Of a stretch of DNA of 5,243 bases, positions 1 to 5,220 are shown one piece after another. Made by a program: the position numbers and the translations under genes. The notes under the pieces were generated by a model, which was not told the DNA's origin, did no database searches, and saw only the letters and a program-made list of their open reading frames with translations. Within the stretch, counting starts at the first letter, position 1. Every line of letters starts with the position of its first letter. Source of the DNA: Chlamydiota bacterium (lineage in GTDB: Bacteria; Chlamydiota; Chlamydiia; Chlamydiales; SM23-39); NCBI GenBank assembly GCA_027449725.1, contig DAIDLB010000054.1, forward strand, positions 1-5,243. The letters run 5' to 3'.

Positions 1-454
1 TGCAATTCGTCCGATGAAAGACGGTTCCCTTCAGGTTGGCCTTGGAAAAATCAGCTCCCGACAGGTCGCATTCATTGAATGTAGTCTCGCGAACCGTACA
101 ATTGGCAAAAGATGTGTTCTTCAGATCAATGTCTGAAAAAACAGCCTGAGCGATCAAGCACGTTTCAAAGCGAACGCTGAGAAATTTCTTCTCAATTGGA
201 GAGAAATTGACTCCGGTCAACTTGCAATTCTTGAACCGCACTCCCTGCAGGCGGCACCCATCAAGCCTGGCCAAGCTCACATTGCATGCTTTGAACAGAC
301 AGTCTAGAAACTTTGCTCCCTGCAATTGGCTTTGACTCAAGTCGCAGTGCTCAAACGTGCAACTCGAAAAGGTTTTATGCTTTAAATCGCAGGCCGCCAA
401 AATTTCTTTTCTAAACTCTTGCCCCTCAAAGTCATTATCGGTCTTGATAGCCAT
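1..454 (-). CDS. Pentapeptide-repeat protein, 3' end cut by the window edge
   Basis: This reading frame opens with ATG at 454 and runs off the left edge after 151 residues, starting MAIKTDNDFEGQEF. Almost the whole visible part is built of pentapeptide repeats: Phe or Leu recurs every fifth residue (9, 14, 19, 24, 29, 34, 39, 44, 49 and on to 84, then 96 to 146). Small residues or Cys sit two positions before many of them, as in CTFEHCDLSQSQLQGAKF. Such repeats fold into a right-handed quadrilateral beta-helix. The register slips by two residues near 85-95 (SPIEKKF), which suggests a small loop. Family members of about 200 residues include Qnr and MfpA, which mimic DNA and protect gyrase, but most members have no known role. 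No signal peptide or membrane segment is visible. The start lies 22 bp after the erythromycin-esterase-family stop and has no good ribosome site, so translation may be coupled. Family is clear; function is unknown. Confidence 0.88.
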   Translation of the reverse strand, partial: MAIKTDNDFEGQEFRKEILAACDLKHKTFSSCTFEHCDLSQSQLQGAKFLDCLFKACNVSLARLDGCRLQGVRFKNCKLTGVNFSPIEKKFLSVRFETCLIAQAVFSDIDLKNTSFANCTVRETTFNECDLSGADFSKANLKGTVFHRTNC

Positions 455-476
455 GCGGACAGCATGCCAAAACCAA

Positions 477-1595
477 TCAATTGAAACAAGGTACCGGAGT
501 CGTCGAATCAAACCAGACGAAGGCGTCGAACTGCTCCGAGAGCGAAGCGGGATAATAATTTGCTTCGGGTCCCAGCTCCGGGTTATAGAGGGTGCCGATC
601 CCCCGCTGGAGCCTTTTCTCCCGCAATGAAGCCCCTGCCTCTCCACGGAGTTGGAGAAAAAATGAACCGAGACGCGATTCAAAAAAGAGATGTTCGTAGC
701 TCCCTTCCAAAGCAGGCGGGATCGGTTTGATTTGATGGGGGCCGCACCATTGGCTCGCCGCAACGACCTCTCCCCGGTAGCAGCCAAGTCCGACGGTATA
801 GGCGAGAGAGCCGAACCGCTCCTTGCAGAGCGTCCCGATATTACACCGTCCCGCCTGTCCCATGGGGGTCGCGTTTGTGTGGCCCACATGGGTATTGTGT
901 ACCCAGACGACCGCTTTTGCCTCGGGGCCATGAAAGGCGAGAAGGTCAACCAGGGCGTCAAACATTTGCCTTGCCCGGATATTCCAATGGAGCGCTTCCT
1001 GATCGAGCTGCCGGATAGCGGCTTCCCCTTTTACGAGAAATTTTGCGTTTTGCAGAAGGTGGAAGGCCTCTTCGCTCCCATCCTGTTTTTGCTCTGCTGC
1101 CTCAAGAAGACGCCGACAGAGAGGTTCTAGTGACCGATTGCCCGCTTTGCAATACTGAAAATAGCAGGAGGGCTCTATCCCCAAAGAGGGGATTTCGTCA
1201 AAAGGCGCAATCTCGAGCGACCTTCGCATCAAATAGAGGTCGAGGCCATAGATGCGTAAAGGAGGAGAGGAGGCGTTATAGCTCTTGATCCATTCGACAA
1301 AGGAGAGAAAATCCCGGTTATTCCACATCCACGTCGGGAAGCGTTGAAATGGCTGGGCGCGAACGGTCAGACCTCTCGTATACCGGTCGACTTCCTCAAA
1401 ATCCGGCCAATCCCCCTCTACGGCAAGCAAGTTAAATCCCGCTTTGGCCACAAGCTCCTTTGTCAAACGGGCCCGCATACGATAGTACTCCGAACTGCCA
1501 TGGGTCGACTCACCCAAAAGCACAATGCGAGCGTCCCGGCAATCCGAAAAAAAACAATCCAGGTTGGCTGTTTCGATATCCTGAAAACAAAACAT
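477..1595 (-). CDS. Erythromycin esterase family hydrolase
   Basis: The 372-residue product belongs to the erythromycin esterase (EreA/EreB-like) superfamily. The N-terminal block IVLLGESTHGSSEYYRMRA supplies Glu29, His32 and Arg41, spaced as the active-site Glu, His and Arg of EreB. AVEGDWPD supplies Glu60, matching the second EreB glutamate. Further family blocks are FPTWMWNN (86-93), YGLDLY (116-121), HWNIRARQM (203-211), WVHNTHVGH (231-239, second catalytic His region) and a C-terminal QFDAFVWFDSTTPV. No secretion signal is visible, so it is probably cytoplasmic. Known members hydrolyse the macrolactone ring, but many relatives do not act on macrolides and their substrates are unknown. 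All catalytic residues I can place are present, so it is likely active. Start ATG 1595 has an upstream TAGGA with 5 nt spacing and its own candidate promoter. It probably forms an operon with the pentapeptide-repeat gene that follows. Macrolide resistance is only one possibility. Confidence 0.9.
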   Translation of the reverse strand: MFCFQDIETANLDCFFSDCRDARIVLLGESTHGSSEYYRMRARLTKELVAKAGFNLLAVEGDWPDFEEVDRYTRGLTVRAQPFQRFPTWMWNNRDFLSFVEWIKSYNASSPPLRIYGLDLYLMRRSLEIAPFDEIPSLGIEPSCYFQYCKAGNRSLEPLCRRLLEAAEQKQDGSEEAFHLLQNAKFLVKGEAAIRQLDQEALHWNIRARQMFDALVDLLAFHGPEAKAVVWVHNTHVGHTNATPMGQAGRCNIGTLCKERFGSLAYTVGLGCYRGEVVAASQWCGPHQIKPIPPALEGSYEHLFFESRLGSFFLQLRGEAGASLREKRLQRGIGTLYNPELGPEANYYPASLSEQFDAFVWFDSTTPVPCFN

Positions 1596-1600
1596 ATAAT

Positions 1601-1605
1601 TCCTA
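1601..1605 (-). promoter_or_regulatory. Ribosome binding site of the erythromycin-esterase-family gene
   Basis: On the minus strand the sequence TTTTAGGAATTATATG places AGGA five nucleotides before the ATG at 1595. This supports that start and makes the protein begin MFCFQDIE. Confidence 0.55.
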
Positions 1606-1623
1606 AAATCAATACAAGAGATT

Positions 1624-1652
1624 CTTATATTAATTCGGAATCACAAGGACAA
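1624..1652 (-). promoter_or_regulatory. Candidate sigma70-type promoter for the esterase/pentapeptide pair
   Basis: On the minus strand a -35 like TTGTCC (1652-1647) is followed after exactly 17 bp by TATAAG (1629-1624), five of six matches to TATAAT. Transcription would start near 1617 and give a leader of about 20 nt carrying the ribosome site at 1601-1605. The -35 box lies inside the last codons of the upstream aldolase gene, whose stop is at 1641. The 45 bp between the genes are strikingly AT-rich and hold no evident terminator, so read-through from the upstream operon is also possible. Confidence 0.45.
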
Positions 1653-2486
1653 GTTATTTTTAATAGTTAGCGTTTCGAAGAAAGAAAGAGGAACAAGAGG
1701 CGGAATTAACGTGCGCCAGGGAACCCCGCGCCGCATTTGCAAAACCGCTTTGACGGCCGCGTTGAACGGAACTTCCCGAAAGCTTTTCGAGATCGACTCC
1801 AGTTGTTCGAGGTGGGAAGGATCCGGCTGTTCATAAAAAGCCCGGATCAGCTCGGGATAGAGGTTCGCAAGGCCGCAAATGGCCCCGGCTCCGCCTGATC
1901 GGACCGCTTCGGCGATCTGCAACTCTTTTCCGACAAAAACCTGAAAATCGGGAAATGAGGAAAGAATCGCCTTGGTAAACGCAAGGTCTCCTTCACTCTC
2001 TTTCAGCCCGACAACGGTTTGAGGGAACTCCCGATGCAAAGCGGAGAGGATGGGCATCGTAATGGGCACTCCGGTCAGCTTCGGATAGTGGTATAAAAGA
2101 GTGGGGAGGGAAACTTGTTTGAGGATTTCCCGGTAATAGGCGATCGCCCCTTCTTCGCGAATATTTTTAAAATAGCTGGGAGGAGAAAGAAGCACCGCCT
2201 TGCAGCCGTACTTGAGCGCGGCATTACATAGTTCAACGGTATCCTGAACGCCGGAGCTGCCGTTGGCCACGATGATCCGGTCGGGATTGACGCTCCGCGT
2301 CAAGATCTCAAGCGCTTCGATTCGACGGCCAAGTGAAAACGAAGGTCCTTCGCCCGTGGTGCCAAAAAGGGCGATCCCGGCACATCCGCGTTGGATGAGA
2401 TCGCTGCAATGCCAGGCAAGCTCTTCGTGATCAATGCGCAAATCCTCGTGCAGAGGGGTTGCTGTCGCAGCATAAATTCCTTTCAT
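1641..2486 (-). CDS. DapA/NanA-type class I aldolase (DHDPS superfamily)
   Basis: The 281-residue product, starting MKGIYAATATPL, is a TIM-barrel pyruvate-dependent lyase of the dihydrodipicolinate synthase / N-acetylneuraminate lyase superfamily. It shows GTTGE (42-46), which binds the pyruvate carboxylate, PPSYF (102-106), the catalytic tyrosine in YHYPKLTG (Tyr132) and the Schiff-base lysine in GLKESEGD (Lys162). The residue aligned with DapA Arg138, which holds the aspartate-semialdehyde carboxylate, is Leu137. NanA-type enzymes also carry Leu there. It is therefore probably not the lysine-pathway enzyme but an aldolase for a 2-keto-3-deoxy acid, with substrate unknown. I chose ATG 2486 because it forms an ATGA overlap with the stop of the upstream phosphatase gene and matches the usual family N-terminus. 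ATG 2501 would add five residues. Being last in an operon with a CMP-Kdo-synthetase-like gene suggests a sugar-acid substrate, which is inference. Confidence 0.88.
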   Translation of the reverse strand: MKGIYAATATPLHEDLRIDHEELAWHCSDLIQRGCAGIALFGTTGEGPSFSLGRRIEALEILTRSVNPDRIIVANGSSGVQDTVELCNAALKYGCKAVLLSPPSYFKNIREEGAIAYYREILKQVSLPTLLYHYPKLTGVPITMPILSALHREFPQTVVGLKESEGDLAFTKAILSSFPDFQVFVGKELQIAEAVRSGGAGAICGLANLYPELIRAFYEQPDPSHLEQLESISKSFREVPFNAAVKAVLQMRRGVPWRTLIPPLVPLSFFETLTIKNNLSL

Positions 2487-3073
2487 GGCTTTATGTTCCA
2501 TTGTTCTATCCGGATCGAGTCGTTGAAAAGAAAGAGCTCGCAAAAGCGGCCCGTACCGACTTTGGGGGGCGCCCCGGGCTCCTGCAGCGAATAGACAAAA
2601 CGGAGGATCCCGTTGCTCGTCACAGCGACAACCCGGTCGCCCGGAGCATAGGACCTCCGCAACTGTTCAATCCAGTTTTGGATATCGGACAGGTGCTCTT
2701 CCCTGCTTCTGCCGAAAACGCCCTTAGGCCATTCTGCTTCCATCGTCCATGCGTCCAATTCCTCAGGCCACCGCTCTCGAATTTTTTCTTGCGTCAACCC
2801 TTCCCAGGCGCCGTAATCGATTTCGGTCAGCGCTGCCGTTTGAATGGGGGGCCCCGAGGAAAAATGATCCCGGACAATGTCCGCCGTTTGGGTTTGTCTG
2901 AGGAGAGCGCCTGCATAAATCGCTTTCGGTTTGCAGCCGACCGCATGGGCAAAGCGGCGGGCCTGCTCGCGTCCCTCTTGGGTCAGAGGCAAATCGGTGC
3001 GGGCGCCCACCATCGTCGCCGTCTGGCCGCTTTCAAAAGTATTCCCGTGCCGGACCAAAATCAAACGGACCAA
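2483..3073 (-). CDS. Histidine phosphatase (phosphoglycerate mutase-like) family protein with Asn for the second His
   Basis: This 196-residue protein has the histidine phosphatase fold. RHGN at 8-11 holds the phospho-accepting His9. Arg59 lies in RQTQTAD, and Glu84 in LTEIDYGAWEG is the usual acid region. The C-terminal motif that normally reads (S/T)HG is SNG at 153-155, so Asn154 replaces the second catalytic histidine. This may be a trait of its subfamily or may mean altered or lost catalysis. Translation most likely starts at TTG 3073, because a strong AAGGAG (3086-3081) sits seven nucleotides upstream and the protein then begins MVRLILVRHG as expected. The start overlaps the KdsB-like gene by 13 bp and the stop overlaps the aldolase start by 4 bp (ATGA), so the three are surely cotranslated. 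Removing a phosphate from a sugar-acid intermediate, in place of KdsC, is a possible but unproven role. Confidence 0.87.
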   Translation of the reverse strand: MVRLILVRHGNTFESGQTATMVGARTDLPLTQEGREQARRFAHAVGCKPKAIYAGALLRQTQTADIVRDHFSSGPPIQTAALTEIDYGAWEGLTQEKIRERWPEELDAWTMEAEWPKGVFGRSREEHLSDIQNWIEQLRRSYAPGDRVVAVTSNGILRFVYSLQEPGAPPKVGTGRFCELFLFNDSIRIEQWNIKP

Positions 3074-3849
3074 ACCAGTTCTCCTTCTCTTTCGATTGCC
3101 GCTTCTACGACCGCCACGTCTTCAGGCCGATCGACCGACCCATGCGTTCGGCCCCGGTAATCGACGGGAATGACGCGAATCCCGATCCCATTTTCCAGGG
3201 CGCGGAGCTGTTCGAGTTTTTCCGACCGCTCCAGCCGCCCTTCGGGAAGCTCTCCCAGGCACTGCAAGGTCTCTTTCCGATAGCCGTATAATCCGATATG
3301 GCGGTAGATCGGGCTTTCCTCGTCGCGGCTGTAGGGGATCAATGTCTTGGAAAAATAGAGAGCGTCCCCCTTTTGATTGAACACAACGGCGGTCCCGCTG
3401 GAGCTGCCGCGTTTCTTTAGGGCAACAAAATCACTGCGGGCCTCTCCCGTCAAAAGAACCGCAGGCGTCGCCATCTGGATTGACGGGTCGGCCAACATGG
3501 CCTCCAACACCTTCTCGATCACCCAGGGAGGGGTGAGGACGGCGTCCCCCTGCAGGCTAAAAAAAATGGCATGATCTCTGTCCGGCATGCGGGAAACTTC
3601 CGCAACCCGGTCGGTTCCCGTCACACAATCCGGGCTAGTCATCAAAACCGTGGCTCCAAACCCTTCGGCGAAGCGCTTCAACCGCTCGTCATCGGTCGCA
3701 ATGACGACCTCGGACGCGCCACGTGCTGCCTTGCCGATCCGCCACATCCGCTCGATCATGGTCATCCCCCGGATCAATGCCAGCGGCTTATCGGGAAAAC
3801 GGGTCGACGCCATACGGGCAGGAATGACAATAATCGCAGCTTCAGCCAT
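3061..3849 (-). CDS. kdsB: CMP-Kdo synthetase (KdsB) family cytidylyltransferase, divergent
   Basis: The 262-residue product resembles 3-deoxy-manno-octulosonate cytidylyltransferase, which joins CTP and Kdo to make CMP-Kdo and pyrophosphate in the cytoplasm. In order it has the nucleotide-binding start IIVIPARMASTRFPDKPL (6-23), ATDD (51-54), MTSPDCVTGTDRVAEV (70-85), LQGD (99-102), ALYFS (163-167), RHIGLYGYR (183-191), KLEQLRALE (211-219) and SVDRPEDV (238-245). Asp102 and Asp240, which match the magnesium ligands known in the family, are kept. Unusual points are Ala103 where QGDE normally has Glu, and SSSGTAVVF before the YFS motif. ATG 3849 is chosen because it puts the first strand where E. 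coli KdsB has it; ATG 3864 and TTG 3888 are alternatives, and none has a good ribosome site. It leads a three-gene operon. It could activate ordinary Kdo or a related ulosonic acid. Confidence 0.85.
   Translation of the reverse strand: MAEAAIIVIPARMASTRFPDKPLALIRGMTMIERMWRIGKAARGASEVVIATDDERLKRFAEGFGATVLMTSPDCVTGTDRVAEVSRMPDRDHAIFFSLQGDAVLTPPWVIEKVLEAMLADPSIQMATPAVLLTGEARSDFVALKKRGSSSGTAVVFNQKGDALYFSKTLIPYSRDEESPIYRHIGLYGYRKETLQCLGELPEGRLERSEKLEQLRALENGIGIRVIPVDYRGRTHGSVDRPEDVAVVEAAIEREGELVWSV
3081..3086 (-). promoter_or_regulatory. Strong ribosome binding site for the phosphatase gene (TTG start)
   Basis: AAGGAG on the minus strand, inside the last codons of the KdsB-like gene, stands seven nucleotides before TTG 3073. 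No ATG or GTG lies between it and the RHG motif, so this site decides the start of the histidine phosphatase gene. Confidence 0.65.
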
Positions 3850-3859
3850 AAGGCAGGAG

Positions 3860-3907
3860 AGCATACCCAAATGGCCTATGAAGTTCAATGGAACTGAAAT
3901 TTTTATA
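3860..3907 (-). promoter_or_regulatory. Possible promoter of the kdsB-like operon
   Basis: Only 28 bp separate the two divergent start codons, so a minus-strand promoter must lie inside the 5' end of the plus-strand hydrolase gene. Two weak candidates are seen on the minus strand. TATAAA at 3907-3902 has a poor -35. TTGAAC (3888-3883) with 17 bp spacing to TATGCT (3865-3860) would give an almost leaderless mRNA. Neither is convincing on its own. Confidence 0.22.
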
Positions 3908-4651
3908 GAGACCCTTCAGGGAACAGGGGATTCGAATTTTGTTCTGATCCACAACGCCGGCGCGGACCATCGCTTTTTTACCTATCAGCTAGATCTGCTT
4001 CGACAATTTGGCGATGTGATCCAGTTCGATCTTCCTGGATCCGGCAAAAGCCCGCCGATTGCCAGCTACACAATGGCCGATCTTTCCTCTATCGTAGTTG
4101 CCATCTGCAAACAGCTTTCTCTCAAAGAGCTCTGTCTGGTTGGATTGAATAACGGCGCGAACATCGCACTCGAAACAACCCTTCGCGGTTCCATTTCGAT
4201 CGAGAAGCTGATTCTGATCGATCCCCCCATTTTTATGGATAGCTCCTTTGTAGAGGAAATCGAAGCATCCATAGCCGTATTGGAAAAAGCGGAATTCACT
4301 CCTCCATTCGTTGCGTCATTTGTCGATCAGTTATTTCTTCATGCCGATTCAAGCACCAAAGAAATCGCGATCGACGCTTTCAATAGGGTCGATAAAAACT
4401 CTCTGTCGGCATTGTTCAGGGGCCTTCTGGATTGGGATGCCCGCCCTAAAGGAATCTTAAAAAACATCTCCTGTCCAACGCTTTGCATTTTGACTGATGA
4501 ACATCACTGCTCGTATGAGAAGATGCGAAGAGAGGCGCCCCATTTTGAACTTGGAAAAGTGATCGGATCCAAGTGCTGGGCAACACTCGAAGTTCCCGAT
4601 CAGGTCAATGCGATGATCGGACGTTTCCTAAAACTGCATTCTTCCATTTAA
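3878..4651 (+). CDS. Alpha/beta-hydrolase-fold protein lacking the nucleophile serine
   Basis: The 257-residue product, starting MKFNGTEIFIETLQG, has a complete alpha/beta-hydrolase layout. IHNAGADHRFF (24-34) is the oxyanion-loop region, FDLPGSGKS (50-58) follows, the nucleophile elbow is LVGLNNGANIALE (87-99), LILIDPPIFM (111-120) opens the cap, CPTLCILTD (199-207) holds a possible acid Asp207, and the C-terminal IGSKCWATLEVPDQV (229-243) is where the catalytic histidine belongs. The elbow reads G-L-N-N-G, so Asn91 replaces the usual Ser, and the GxGHW-like site reads GSKCW, with Cys233 for His. It is probably not a classical serine hydrolase. It may be a binding or scaffold protein, or use other chemistry. 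ATG 3878 is the first in-frame start fitting the family. The open frame runs upstream to 3587, but that part is antisense to kdsB. An AGGAGA at 3853 lies 19 nt away, too far for normal use. Confidence 0.85.
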   Translation: MKFNGTEIFIETLQGTGDSNFVLIHNAGADHRFFTYQLDLLRQFGDVIQFDLPGSGKSPPIASYTMADLSSIVVAICKQLSLKELCLVGLNNGANIALETTLRGSISIEKLILIDPPIFMDSSFVEEIEASIAVLEKAEFTPPFVASFVDQLFLHADSSTKEIAIDAFNRVDKNSLSALFRGLLDWDARPKGILKNISCPTLCILTDEHHCSYEKMRREAPHFELGKVIGSKCWATLEVPDQVNAMIGRFLKLHSSI

Positions 4652-5159
4652 TAAACATCCGGAGGAGCGAAGGATCCGTTTGAAGGTCTTCGTCGATCCC
4701 AATCCATTTGAGCTGATTCGATTCGTCGCTGACAATGATTTCCTCTTCCGGATTGGGGGCAGAGAGTAGAAAGCGGACGTCGTAATGAGTGTGGGCAGGC
4801 AGAGAGATAGAATGGATATCGATATCGAAGAGGTCCGTCCGAAGCGCTTCGATGGTAGAAAGCCCCGACTCTTCCCGAGCCTCCCGGATCGCCGCAGAGA
4901 GGAGATCCGGATCCCCTTTCTCGCAGTGGCCGCCCAGTTGCATCCACTGGTTGAATTTGCGGTGATGCGTCAGAAGCGCTTTCGTCCCATCGTGGTTGAG
5001 CACCCACGCTGAAGCAGTCACGTGGCCCGCTTCGAATTCCCGGTCAAAGCACCGCTCATTTTTTTCCACGAAGTCCAGAAATCGAAGCTTGCATTCTTCC
5101 GTTTCCATCTCGGACGGAACGTATTGCCTCAAAAGGGTTTTTATCTTTTCTCTATCCAT
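4605..5159 (-). CDS. Nudix hydrolase (GGH subtype)
   Basis: The 184-residue protein starts MDREKIKTLLRQYVPSE with a helical stretch of about 45 residues, followed by a Nudix domain: GHVTASAWVL (45-54), LLTHHRKFNQWMQLGGH (62-78) and the box helix REAREESGL (92-100) with the metal-binding Glu93, Glu96 and Glu97. Nudix enzymes cleave nucleoside diphosphates linked to another moiety; the substrate here is not predictable. The first half of the box, GGHCEKGDPDLL, lacks Glu at the canonical spacing (Pro84 stands there). I recall GGH-type relatives with a similar change. ATG 5159 fits the family N-terminus. GTG 5219 would add 20 residues unlike the family, and neither has a clear ribosome site. The 3' end overlaps the alpha/beta-hydrolase gene by 47 bp on the opposite strand. 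A link to the kdsB-like operon is not evident. Confidence 0.88.
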   Translation of the reverse strand: MDREKIKTLLRQYVPSEMETEECKLRFLDFVEKNERCFDREFEAGHVTASAWVLNHDGTKALLTHHRKFNQWMQLGGHCEKGDPDLLSAAIREAREESGLSTIEALRTDLFDIDIHSISLPAHTHYDVRFLLSAPNPEEEIIVSDESNQLKWIGIDEDLQTDPSLLRMFIKWKNAVLGNVRSSH

Positions 5160-5161
5160 TT

Positions 5162-5191
5162 TTGACTTACAATCAGGTTTTGAGCCAGAAT
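5162..5191 (+). promoter_or_regulatory. Candidate promoter for the gene starting at 5221
   Basis: TTGACT (5162-5167, five of six matches to TTGACA) is followed after 18 bp by CAGAAT (5186-5191, four of six matches to TATAAT). Transcription from about 5198 would leave a leader near 23 nt with a GGAGG site. It sits in the 61 bp between the divergent Nudix start and the next gene. I see no equally good promoter for the Nudix gene on the other strand. Confidence 0.35.
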
Positions 5192-5209
5192 ACCCGTTCT
5201 TCAATTTTC

Positions 5210-5214
5210 GGAGG
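5210..5214 (+). promoter_or_regulatory. Ribosome binding site GGAGG
   Basis: A perfect GGAGG lies six nucleotides (TACACG) before ATG 5221. It is the best ribosome site on the plus strand here and is the main reason for calling a gene start at the right edge. Confidence 0.55.
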
Positions 5215-5220
5215 TACACG

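Noticed and set aside
690..1288. Two plus-strand open frames (146 and 81 codons)
   Set aside because: Both are antisense to the erythromycin-esterase-family gene and show no motif or ribosome site.
2487..2543. Longer aldolase start at 2543 (19 extra residues)
   Set aside because: The extra residues are encoded by the end of the phosphatase gene, do not fit the family N-terminus, and ATG 2486 gives the ATGA coupling.
2459..3160. 233-codon plus-strand open frame
   Set aside because: It is a shadow of the histidine phosphatase gene on the other strand, which has clear motifs; the plus-strand product is low in plausible structure.
3587..3877. 97-residue N-terminal extension of the plus-strand hydrolase frame
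   Set aside because: It lies fully antisense to the KdsB-like gene, is rich in Arg and Pro without family similarity, and the hydrolase fold begins naturally at ATG 3878.
4671..4695. CGAAG...CTTCG inverted repeat as a terminator after the hydrolase gene
   Set aside because: The stem is only 5 bp with a loop of about 15 nt and no T run follows; it also lies inside the Nudix coding region.
4648..5007. 119-codon minus-strand open frame inside the Nudix gene
   Set aside because: Same strand but another frame; the Nudix frame carries the conserved domain and this one shows none.
5160..5219. GTG 5219 as the Nudix start
   Set aside because: It adds a 20-residue basic leader with no ribosome site and would leave only 1 bp before the divergent ATG 5221; ATG 5159 fits the family.
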